A stretch of 38,749 bases of DNA from positions 1 to 38,749 of the forward strand of contig CAZOIA010000031.1 of assembly GCA_964579675.1 (NCBI GenBank), in the 5' to 3' direction. The DNA comes from CAZOIA01 sp964579675 (GTDB lineage: Bacteria; Planctomycetota; Phycisphaerae; UBA1845; PWPN01). A model generated the notes under the pieces. That model worked only from the letters and a program-made list of their open reading frames with translations, had not been told where the DNA came from and made no database searches. The position numbers and the translations under genes were made by a program. Shown piece by piece: positions 18,379 through 26,038 of the stretch. Positions within the stretch are counted from its first letter, which is position 1, and every line of letters starts with the position of its first letter.

Positions 18379-20823
18379 ATGATATGTGATGGTCCGGTTC
18401 TGGGAGCGATGGTCTCGCCGGTGTTGTTCTACGCCGGCGCGGGGGCAGCTTCTATACCGATACTGATCCACCTGCTCAGCAAGCGGCGATTCCGGCGGAT
18501 TCGCTGGGCAGCGATCGATTTCCTGATCGAGGCGGACCGGCGCAACCGGCGGCGGGTCCGGCTCCAGGAGTTGACCCTCCTGGCCCTGCGGTGTCTGGCG
18601 ATGCTGCTGGCGGGTGCCATGCTCGCGCGGCTCTTTGTCCGGCCGCAGGCGCTGGCGGCGGTGTTGGGCTCGCCCGCGGCGACCGAGCGGGTCATCGTGC
18701 TCGACGATTCATTCAGCATGGGCTTGTTGCACCGGGCGGTGGAAACCGACTCGCGCCACGGGACCGTTTTCGGCCGGGCTACCTCCGCCCTCGAACGCTT
18801 GGTGCACTGGCTTCGGGAGGAATCCCCCAACGACCCGCTGACGATCCTGCTCGCCTCGCGACCGGATCAGCCGCTTCGCACCGAAGTGAACGTCGGCCGG
18901 ATGGATACCGACTCGCTCCGGGATGAGTTGGAAACCCTCGAGCCGTCCAACCGCGGCGGGAACATGCCGGAGGCACTGGCGGCGGTGCGACGGCTGCTCG
19001 ATGCCCGCGAATCCAGCGTCAATGCCGCGGTCTATGTGGTGAGTGATTTCCAGCAGGCTGACTGGATCCGCGGCTCCAGGCAAGAGGGGAAAAGAGGTAA
19101 AGGGGGAGAGGGGGAGACGAGGAGAGGGAGAGACGAGGTGGGAGCGCCAGGAGAACAAGAAGGACAAGGAAGGGACTTCGCCTCTTCGCGTTCACGTGGG
19201 AACGGCAACCCCGCCGCGGTCCTCACGGGTTGGGCGGACGGCAACCGGACTTTGCGCGTGGTCCTGGTGGACGTCGGTATCGCTACAACCGGCAACATGT
19301 GCGTGACCGCGATTGAGTCCCGCCAATCACAGGTCGTTGCCGGCCTCAGCGCGTCGTTTGCGGCGAAGGTGACCAACTTCGGCGACGTCGAGTCGAAGCA
19401 GAGGTCCCTGGAGGTGTATGTAGGCGACGCGGCCCAGCCGCCGGTCACGGTACCGGCCGTCGCGCCGGGGCACACGATCGAGGTGCCGTTCGAGATCGTG
19501 TTCAGCCATGAGGGCTCCGAGGCGCTCACCGTCGAGTTGGCCTCCGACGCACTACCCGTTGATGACACCCGCGCGATGGCGGTTCCGGTCACGCGGGCCC
19601 TGCGCGTGCTCGTGGTCAACGGTGAGCCCGACGCGGACCCCTACCAGGACGAGGTCTTCCTGCTGGCGGTGGCGCTGCGACCCGAGGGTCCCCAGTTCAG
19701 CGGCAACCAGGTGAGCGTCGTTGACGAGGGCGAGTTCGAGGAGACGGAGCTGGCCGACTTCGACGTGGTGGTGCTGGCCAACGTATTTCGGGTGAGCGAG
19801 GAGACGGCCGCCCGACTGAAGGAGTACGTCTCGGCCGGCGGGGGCCTGGCGGTTTTCCTCGGCGACCAGGTGGATGCGGATCTGTACAACCGCATCCTTT
19901 ACCGCAATGGCGAGGGGCTGTTGCCGGCCGGGCTTCGCGAGGTGGTGACAGTGCCGGCGGGCCAGCCAGGCGTGCCGCTGGGCAAACCCGACCTGACCCA
20001 TCCAGTGATGCGCCGGTTCCGTGACGTGGAGGTAGCGTACTTCGGCGGTGTCGTGGTCCGGCAATACCTGACGTGCGCACCGGCGGGGGCAGAAGAGGCG
20101 TCCACGGCACCGGCTGGTGGGGCGGCAATAGCTCCCCGCGGCCGGGCAGATAGGGACCGGGATAGCCGTGGCCCGGCCCGGGTGCTCCTGCGTCTTGACG
20201 ACCCGGATGCCAGTCCGTTGATCGCCGAGCGCTGCCTTGGCCGCGGCCGGGTGTGGCTCGTCACCACCAGCGTCGATAAGGAATGGAACAACCTGGCCGA
20301 TCGGCCGGTGTTCGTGGTGCTGGCGATGGAGATGGTTCAGTACCTCGCGCGGCAAACCGGGCGCCAGGCAAAGCATTTGGCAGGCGAGCCCATTCAGTTC
20401 CCCCTCGATCCGGGTCGGCATCGGCCGGTGGTGACGCTGAAAACGCCCGCGTATCCGGACGAGCCGGCGACCCGCATCGATGCCCAGCCGGATCCCAGCA
20501 CCGGCATCCCGATCGTTCACTGGACCCGGACCGACCGGCCCGGGATCTATCAGTTCGAGCTGATCGAAGCCACGGGAGGTGAGGTCGTCGAACGGGCGGC
20601 GGTCAACGTCGATCCCGAGGAGAGCGACCTGCGACGCGCCGACCGGGCCTCGCTGTTGGAATCCATGCCCGCACTCGCGGTCGAATACGTCAGCGGCGAA
20701 AGGCTCCTCAGCGGGCAACACGCGGAGTCCCGCCAGGAGCTGTCCTCGGCGCTGCTGATCGCCCTCGTGGTCGTGCTGATGAGCGAGCAATCGCTGGCAT
20801 GGTGGTTCGGGTCGGCGCGGTGA
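18379..20823 (+). CDS. BatA-like membrane protein with VWA and amidotransferase-fold domains
   Basis: 814 residues from the ATG at 18379 (AGGTGA upstream). An ATG at 18409 is the main alternative, and upstream in-frame sequence is tandem repeat. The N-terminus is the BatA-type segment (PVLFYAGAGAASIPILIHLL, then KRRFRRIRWAAIDFL) with two membrane helices at about 12-33 and 64-86. A VWA domain begins with LDDSFSM (MIDAS Asp109, Ser111, Ser113) and includes VYVVSDFQ. It is interrupted at about 234-277 by an Arg/Gly/Glu-rich insert encoded by purine repeats. A CARDB/Ig-like domain, a class I glutamine-amidotransferase-like domain (LRVLVVNGEPD through VSAGGGLAVFLGD) without an evident catalytic Cys, and a C-terminal membrane helix (about 790-810) follow. 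It is probably a periplasm-facing partner of MoxR and DUF58 in the envelope. Confidence 0.9.
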   Translation: MICDGPVLGAMVSPVLFYAGAGAASIPILIHLLSKRRFRRIRWAAIDFLIEADRRNRRRVRLQELTLLALRCLAMLLAGAMLARLFVRPQALAAVLGSPAATERVIVLDDSFSMGLLHRAVETDSRHGTVFGRATSALERLVHWLREESPNDPLTILLASRPDQPLRTEVNVGRMDTDSLRDELETLEPSNRGGNMPEALAAVRRLLDARESSVNAAVYVVSDFQQADWIRGSRQEGKRGKGGEGETRRGRDEVGAPGEQEGQGRDFASSRSRGNGNPAAVLTGWADGNRTLRVVLVDVGIATTGNMCVTAIESRQSQVVAGLSASFAAKVTNFGDVESKQRSLEVYVGDAAQPPVTVPAVAPGHTIEVPFEIVFSHEGSEALTVELASDALPVDDTRAMAVPVTRALRVLVVNGEPDADPYQDEVFLLAVALRPEGPQFSGNQVSVVDEGEFEETELADFDVVVLANVFRVSEETAARLKEYVSAGGGLAVFLGDQVDADLYNRILYRNGEGLLPAGLREVVTVPAGQPGVPLGKPDLTHPVMRRFRDVEVAYFGGVVVRQYLTCAPAGAEEASTAPAGGAAIAPRGRADRDRDSRGPARVLLRLDDPDASPLIAERCLGRGRVWLVTTSVDKEWNNLADRPVFVVLAMEMVQYLARQTGRQAKHLAGEPIQFPLDPGRHRPVVTLKTPAYPDEPATRIDAQPDPSTGIPIVHWTRTDRPGIYQFELIEATGGEVVERAAVNVDPEESDLRRADRASLLESMPALAVEYVSGERLLSGQHAESRQELSSALLIALVVVLMSEQSLAWWFGSAR
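19079..19177 (+). repeat. Purine-rich low-complexity insert inside the BatA-like gene
   Basis: A run of GGGGAAAAGAGG, GGGGGAGAGG and GGAGAGGGAGAGACGA motifs is nearly pure A/G, in frame with the host gene. It encodes a charged, Gly-rich loop that splits the VWA domain between a MIDAS-bearing strand and the next strand. A similar tract lies in the next gene. Confidence 0.7.
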
Positions 20824-20838
20824 ATCAAGAGAGGAAGA

Positions 20839-20875
20839 GACCGCGGATGAACGCTGACGAACGCAGACGAGACAA
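20839..20875 (+). repeat. Decamer repeat copy 1
   Basis: After GACCGCG come three 10-base units: GATGAACGCT, GACGAACGCA and GACGAGACAA. The same lead and spacing recur at 25758 and, inverted, at 26052. It lies in the 135-base gap between the two VWA genes. Confidence 0.65.
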
Positions 20876-20958
20876 GCGAAGGCGTGAGAGACTGCGTTTT
20901 GGCTGCGGCCCAGCGAATGCGGCTTACCAGGTAGCGTGAACCCGGGCGTTGATTATCG

Positions 20959-23538
20959 ATGAGTAGTAGCTGGAACATGCTGGCCGTCGATACGATCGAG
21001 AAGCGGTTGGAGTTTGCGCGTGTGCCCCAGGGCTGGGCGGCGGTGGGCTCAATTCTGCTGGTGTCGGGTCTGCTGTACGCGGTCGTCTTCCTCTACCGCC
21101 ACGAGCAGCGGGCCGGGGCGCCGGCCCGGGTGCGGACATTTCTGGCGGCGATGCGCTGTACGGTGATCCTGGCGTTGGCGGTTATCTGGCTGGAGCCGAT
21201 CCTGGCAACCTACATCAATCGCAACATCGAGTCGGCCACGTTGTTGCTCCTGGACGGATCGGCCAGCATGAGTCTGCGCGATCTTTACCCGGATGGGGAG
21301 GATAGCAAGCGGGTTGAGAAGGTTTTGGCGGGGATCGACGGCGCGGATGCCACGACCGTGAGCCGGACCGAACTCGTGCGGGCGGTCCTTGGCGGAGAGG
21401 ACGCGAAGGTACTCAAGCAACTCACGGCCCGCAACGCGCTGCAGATCTACCGGTTCGGGGACAAGGTGAGGGTCCTGGGGCGGTTTGTTGGCGACGGGGG
21501 GAAAAAGCAAGAGGGAGAGACAAAGAGACGGAGAGATCGAGAGACAGAGGGAAAGAAAAGAGGGGAAGAACAGGGGCAGGCGAGCAGTTCGGCGGGGTCT
21601 CAGCCGGCGGATGAAGGTTCACGGCAAGAGGATCGCTGCCCATCGGGTGGCGGGGAATTCGCTCTGGGCGAACTAGCGGAGGCCAATGCTCCCGCAACGG
21701 ACATCGGCCGGGCGGTCCGGCAGGCAGTTGCAGGGCGGGCGGACAAACCGGTGGCGGCGGTGGTGGTGTTCTCCGACGGCCAATTCAACCAGGGTGAGCC
21801 GGCGGAGGTGGTCGCTCGATACGCCCGGGCCAAAAAGATCCCGATCCACGTAGTGGGTGTGGGGGATCCGTCGCCACCGCGAAACGTGGCGGTGTCGGCG
21901 GTCGAGGTCCCGCCCAACGTCTTCGTCAGGGACCCGTTCAAGGTCACCGCTTACCTGCGGGCCCAGGGGCTCAATGGCACGAGCCTGGCGGTTGAACTGC
22001 TGGAACGGATGCCGGACGCCGACGAGACGGCGGTGGTCGAGTCAAAGCAGGTCGCGGTGAGGGCTGATGGGCGCGTCGAGCCGGTGGTGTTCACTCACCA
22101 GCTCGGCAAGGCGGCCGAAACGCGATTGGTCGTTCGGGCAGCCCAACAGGAGGCGGAAACGATCACCGACGACAACGTAAAGGAAGTCAGCGTCAGGGCG
22201 CTGGAGAACAAGATGCAGGTGCTGCTGATCGCGGGGAGCCCGAGCTGGGAGTACCGGTACCTGGCCCGTCTCCTTCAGCGTGACGCCACGGTGAACCTTA
22301 GCTGCTGGCTTCAGTCGGCGGATGCCGAAGCGGTCCGCGACGGCAACAGCGTCATCGACCACTTCCCCCGCGAGCCGGAGGAACTCTACGCCTACGATTG
22401 TATCCTGCTGCTGGACCCGCAACCGGACGATTTCGATCCGGCCTGGGCCCAGCACGTCGAAGACCTGGTGGCCAACACCGGCAGCGGATTGCTGTACGTG
22501 GCGGGCAGGAAAAACGGGCCACGATTCGCCCACGACCCGGATACCCAGGCCCTGCTCGAGCTGCTGCCGGTGGTGATAGATGCCGGCCAGGCGGACCTGA
22601 TCATCAACGAGTTGGGGCATTTCCAGCAGACGGCGTGGCCGCTGACGGTACCGGCCGCGGTCGCCAACCACCCGGTGCTGGCGATGTCGGATCAGGCGGG
22701 TGAGAACGCCCGGATCTGGGCCCGGCTCCCGGGGGTCTATTGGCACTATCCCGTCCGCCGCGAGAAGCCCGTCGCCGCGGCGCTGCTGCGGCACTCCAAC
22801 CCGCGGATGCGCAATGCCTACGGGGGACACGTGCTGCTGGCGACTCAGTTCGTCGGCTCGGGGCGTGCGGGATTCCTCGGCTTCGAGACGACGTGGCGAT
22901 GGCGGCGGTTTGGCGAGAAGTACTTCAACCGGTTCTGGATCCAACTGCTCCGCCACCTGGTAGAGGGCAAACTGCTGAGCGGACAGAAACGAGGCCTGCT
23001 CCAGGTGGAGCGTGACCGTTATGCGATCGGTGAGCCGGTGGAGATCGAGGCGCGGCTACTGGACAGCCGGCATCTGCCGCTGAAACAGGAGCGGGTCGAG
23101 GCGTCCATGCGTGTTGGTGGTCAGCGGGTCCGCCCGGTGGTGCTGGAGGCCCAGCCCAATCGCCCCGGCTGGTACCGCGGTCGGTTCGTGCCGACCCAGA
23201 TCGGCACTTACGTGCTTCGGATCGACCTGCCCGGGACCGGTGGCACAGAGCCGGCGACGATCCGCGGCGAGGTCCACGTCGGTCGTCCCGATCTGGAATT
23301 CCGGCAAACCCAACTCGATCGCCGGACGCTCCGGACTCTCGCGTCGCAGTCGGCCGGCGGTGAGTATCTGGATATCGACGAAGTCGATCGGCTCGGGACG
23401 TTGATCCCGAGCCGGGCCGCCAGCCTGGTCCTGACCGGCCAACCCAGGCCACTGTGGGATCGCTGGTGGACGCTTCTTCTGCTCGTCTCGTTGCTTGGCA
23501 TCGAGTGGGCGGTCAGAAAACGGGCCCGACTGCTGTAG
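20959..23538 (+). CDS. Membrane VWA protein with amidotransferase-like domain
   Basis: An 859-residue membrane protein. Helices lie at about 27-46 and 61-85, and a C-terminal helix at about 833-850 (LWDRWWTLLLLVSLLGIEWA). The VWA domain starts LLLLDGSASMS (MIDAS Asp99, Ser101, Ser103), with the MIDAS Thr at about 247 (ATDIGRAV) and VVVFSDG near 268-274. Between them, residues about 179-231 are a charged insert, mostly from a purine-rich DNA tract. Later come Ig-like strands and a glutamine-amidotransferase-like fold (MQVLLIAGSPSWEYRYLARL through YDCILLLDPQ) seen in similar planctomycete VWA proteins. The ATG at 20959 has only weak AGGT upstream. It shares architecture with the preceding BatA-like gene and probably pairs with it in the same MoxR-serviced complex. 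Confidence 0.9.
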   Translation: MSSSWNMLAVDTIEKRLEFARVPQGWAAVGSILLVSGLLYAVVFLYRHEQRAGAPARVRTFLAAMRCTVILALAVIWLEPILATYINRNIESATLLLLDGSASMSLRDLYPDGEDSKRVEKVLAGIDGADATTVSRTELVRAVLGGEDAKVLKQLTARNALQIYRFGDKVRVLGRFVGDGGKKQEGETKRRRDRETEGKKRGEEQGQASSSAGSQPADEGSRQEDRCPSGGGEFALGELAEANAPATDIGRAVRQAVAGRADKPVAAVVVFSDGQFNQGEPAEVVARYARAKKIPIHVVGVGDPSPPRNVAVSAVEVPPNVFVRDPFKVTAYLRAQGLNGTSLAVELLERMPDADETAVVESKQVAVRADGRVEPVVFTHQLGKAAETRLVVRAAQQEAETITDDNVKEVSVRALENKMQVLLIAGSPSWEYRYLARLLQRDATVNLSCWLQSADAEAVRDGNSVIDHFPREPEELYAYDCILLLDPQPDDFDPAWAQHVEDLVANTGSGLLYVAGRKNGPRFAHDPDTQALLELLPVVIDAGQADLIINELGHFQQTAWPLTVPAAVANHPVLAMSDQAGENARIWARLPGVYWHYPVRREKPVAAALLRHSNPRMRNAYGGHVLLATQFVGSGRAGFLGFETTWRWRRFGEKYFNRFWIQLLRHLVEGKLLSGQKRGLLQVERDRYAIGEPVEIEARLLDSRHLPLKQERVEASMRVGGQRVRPVVLEAQPNRPGWYRGRFVPTQIGTYVLRIDLPGTGGTEPATIRGEVHVGRPDLEFRQTQLDRRTLRTLASQSAGGEYLDIDEVDRLGTLIPSRAASLVLTGQPRPLWDRWWTLLLLVSLLGIEWAVRKRARLL
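21495..21575 (+). repeat. Purine-rich low-complexity insert inside the second VWA gene
   Basis: A nearly pure A/G tract with GGGAGAGACAAAGAGACGG and GAGATCGAGAGACAGAGGG motifs, in frame with the host gene and resembling the tract at 19079. It encodes a Lys/Arg/Glu-rich loop inside the VWA domain. Confidence 0.7.
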
Positions 23539-23553
23539 CCGCGGAAGGATCGG

Positions 23554-25743
23554 ATGCGTTCAATGATTGGCGAATCGACGCGACAACGGTTCGAACGCAG
23601 CACGCTTCGGCGGCTGCGTGCGCTTAAGCGCCGGCTGCGGTGGTATCTCGTGCTCGACGGGGCTGCGGTGGTGAGCGCGGCTCTGCTGGCGTCGGTGCTG
23701 GTCACGCTGGGGGCGGACTGGACGTTGCGGCTCGGGTGGGACATGCGGCTCACCCAACTGGCGACGCTGCTGATCGTGATCGCAGTCGTCGTCTGGCGGG
23801 TGATCGTTAGGCCACTAAGGGTCCCGATCTGCAACGAACACATGGCGCTTCTGGTCGAGCGCCGGTGCCCGGACCTGCAAAGCCGGCTGATCAGTGCGGT
23901 GGAGTTCTCCGATCCGCGGCTGGTCGGCCCTTTGCGCGCGGTTCGGCCCTGCCCGGCGATGATCGAGGCAGTCGTCCGTCAGGCGGAAGAGGAAGCGGCG
24001 CACCTGCGCTTCCGCGACACGTTGAACCACGGCCGGGCCCGCCGGCGAGGGGCCGCTACGATCGTGTGCCTGGGTGCCCTGGTCCTGCTGACCATGTCGG
24101 CTCCGGAAACGATGGGGCGGTGGTTCCGGCGGAACGTCCTGCTGGCGAACGCGGACTGGCCGCAGAGAAACCAGCTCACGGTGGAGGGTTTGACCGACGG
24201 GAAGATGGTCGTCCCGCGCGGGGACGACGCGACGATCTCGGCGGTGGTGGACGAGGGCTTCGAGCCGCCGCGACAGGCCTACCTTCGCTACGAGGGCGAC
24301 AGCGGGCTGCGGGGGCGCGAACAGATGCCGGCGGTCCGGGCTGAGACCATCCGGTTCACCCACACGTTCGAGCGGATCGACGAGACGCTTCACTGCCAGA
24401 TCACCGGCGGTGATGCGGTGACCGATTGGTTTACCATTGAGGTGGTGGATCGGCCGCGGCTCAGTGGGGTCCGCCTGGGTATCGTCCCGCCGCGGTATAC
24501 GAATCTCGAACCTTATGAGCTTCGGGCGGGGCAGACGGTGGCTGAGGGCCTCAAGGGCAGCGGGATTCGCTTTCACATCACCACCAACAAGGCGGTGGCA
24601 AAGGCCAACCTGATCCGGCAAATCGGGGGCGAGAAGACGGACCTCGGGCCGGCGGAGCGGATCGGGGAGCAGGCGTTTGCCGGGTCCGATCGGCCGGGGG
24701 CGACGGCTACGTATCACTTCCTGTTGGCGGACGAGACGGGCCTGACCAACCTGAGCGAACGGGTGCCGCCGGTCCGGTTCACGGTCCGGCTGATGGCGGA
24801 TACGCCCCCCAAGGTCAAGATGAAGATCAAGGGGCTCGGCGAGATGGTCACGCCCGAAGCCGTTTTGCCGATCGAGACGGACTTCTCCGACGTCTATGGC
24901 CTGGCATCGGCAGAATTGCTGTACGCGCCCTCCGGATCGGGGGCTGAGCCGGCCGCGATTACCGAGCCAATGCCGGGATTCGAGATCGGCACCAAGACCT
25001 TCGCCCGCACGCTCGACTGGTCGGTGGCAACCCATGGGCTTGCCGAGGGCGATCGCTTCAGCCTGCACGCCCAAGCCAGCGACTTCGATGACGTCTCGGG
25101 GCCGAACGTCGGCAAGTCGGCTACCGTCGTGCTGCGGGTGGTGAGCCGCGATGAGCTACTCGGCGAGCTTGATCGTCGCGAGCAGGAGTACCGCCAGGAC
25201 TTCGAGCGCATCCTTCGCCAACAGGAGGAACTCTATTCGGACCTGCTCACGTGGAGCGGAGTCCTGGACTCCCAGGTCGATCCCCAGAAGCGCGGGCAGC
25301 AGTTCGCCCGGTTGGCCCGGCGACAGCGCGACCAGGCGGGGCGATTGACCACGCTGCGCATGCAGTTCGAGCAGGTGCTTTCCGAGTTGCGGGTGAACCA
25401 GTTGAGCAGTCCGGCCATCGAGCGGCGGCTGGGCGGCGGCGTGATCGAGCCGATCAACGCGCTGGCCCGGGCGGGTATGCCGGAGGCGGCCGAGAGGTTG
25501 GATGACTTGTCGCAGGGTGAAACACCGGAGCGGATCCAGGCGGCCCGGGACGCCCAGGACGCTCTCCTGGCCAGCATGAGGGCGATTCTGGACAGTATGC
25601 GAAAATGGGAAGGGTTCCAGGAAGCGGTCATCTTGCTGCGAGATGTGCTGAAAATGCAGAGGAAGCTGATCCGGGAGACCGAAAGACGGGTAGAATCAGA
25701 GATATTCGGCACGGAACCGGCTCGGGAACCGTCTAAAGAGTAG
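23554..25743 (+). CDS. DUF4175-like membrane protein with C-terminal coiled coil
   Basis: A 729-residue membrane protein. GGAAGGAT lies just upstream of the ATG. A basic N-terminus precedes helices at about 33-52 and 67-86, and a third near 162-182. Between the second and third is a cytosolic segment with an HMALLVERRCPDLQSRLISA motif typical of DUF4175-like proteins next to MoxR/VWA genes. The periplasmic part has Ig-like strands (about 190-500; VEGLTDGKMVVPRGDDATI). The last 200 residues are a Glu/Arg/Gln-rich coiled coil from about 520, where RREQEYRQDFERILRQQEEL begins. It starts 15 bases after the second VWA gene's stop. The role is most likely a membrane scaffold linking VWA proteins to the coiled-coil partner that follows. 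Confidence 0.88.
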   Translation: MRSMIGESTRQRFERSTLRRLRALKRRLRWYLVLDGAAVVSAALLASVLVTLGADWTLRLGWDMRLTQLATLLIVIAVVVWRVIVRPLRVPICNEHMALLVERRCPDLQSRLISAVEFSDPRLVGPLRAVRPCPAMIEAVVRQAEEEAAHLRFRDTLNHGRARRRGAATIVCLGALVLLTMSAPETMGRWFRRNVLLANADWPQRNQLTVEGLTDGKMVVPRGDDATISAVVDEGFEPPRQAYLRYEGDSGLRGREQMPAVRAETIRFTHTFERIDETLHCQITGGDAVTDWFTIEVVDRPRLSGVRLGIVPPRYTNLEPYELRAGQTVAEGLKGSGIRFHITTNKAVAKANLIRQIGGEKTDLGPAERIGEQAFAGSDRPGATATYHFLLADETGLTNLSERVPPVRFTVRLMADTPPKVKMKIKGLGEMVTPEAVLPIETDFSDVYGLASAELLYAPSGSGAEPAAITEPMPGFEIGTKTFARTLDWSVATHGLAEGDRFSLHAQASDFDDVSGPNVGKSATVVLRVVSRDELLGELDRREQEYRQDFERILRQQEELYSDLLTWSGVLDSQVDPQKRGQQFARLARRQRDQAGRLTTLRMQFEQVLSELRVNQLSSPAIERRLGGGVIEPINALARAGMPEAAERLDDLSQGETPERIQAARDAQDALLASMRAILDSMRKWEGFQEAVILLRDVLKMQRKLIRETERRVESEIFGTEPAREPSKE

Positions 25744-25757
25744 GACCGGGAAGGGCC

Positions 25758-25785
25758 AAACCGCTGATGCGCGCAGATAAGAAAA
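25758..25785 (+). repeat. Decamer repeat copy 2
   Basis: AAACCGCT (from 25758) is followed by GATGCGCGCA and GATAAGAAAA, matching the lead and 10-base spacing of the copy at 20839. Confidence 0.5.
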
Positions 25786-25791
25786 GCTGAG

Positions 25792-25908
25792 AACTCAGGA
25801 TGTTTAGCCGCGACCCGAAGGGGAACTGGGGATTCAGGATGTTTAGCCGCGACCCGAAGGGGAGCTGGGGATTCAGGATGTTTAGCCGCGACCCGAAGGG
25901 GAGCGCGT
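25792..25908 (+). repeat. 39-bp tandem repeat, three copies
   Basis: Three 39-base units start at 25792, 25831 and 25870. Each contains CAGGATGTTTAGCCGCGACC followed by CGAAGGGGA. The last unit ends in GAGCGCGT instead of GAGCTGGG. CCC-GAA-GGG within CGCG...CGCG could fold as a small hairpin. A single related copy lies at 28137-28164. Confidence 0.9.
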
Positions 25909-25935
25909 TCACCAGGCGACGCCCCAAGTGGGAGC

Positions 25936-25952
25936 GCGAAGCCGCAAGCGGC
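25936..25952 (+). repeat. Isolated copy of the GCCGCAAGCGGC hairpin core
   Basis: GCGAAGCCGCAAGCGGC, identical over 17 bases to the first core of the 28-bp tandem at 18257, located 7.7 kb away in another gap of the same operon. Confidence 0.8.
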
Positions 25953-26038
25953 TCAGCCGGGAACTTGCACGAAGAACAAGGTTTCACGCGCTGGCAATGC
26001 GGACGAACGGATACAGGCGGCGGACGGAGAAACGAGGG

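Larger units (their letters stand above)
25744..26038. other. Repeat-filled gap between DUF4175-like and coiled-coil genes
   Basis: These 295 bases consist largely of repeats of three kinds: a decamer copy (25758-25785), a 39-bp tandem (25792-25908) and one hairpin core (25936-25952). An open frame through the tandem gives a repeated MFSRDPKG peptide, but this is a by-product of a period divisible by three and no gene is supported. Confidence 0.7.
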
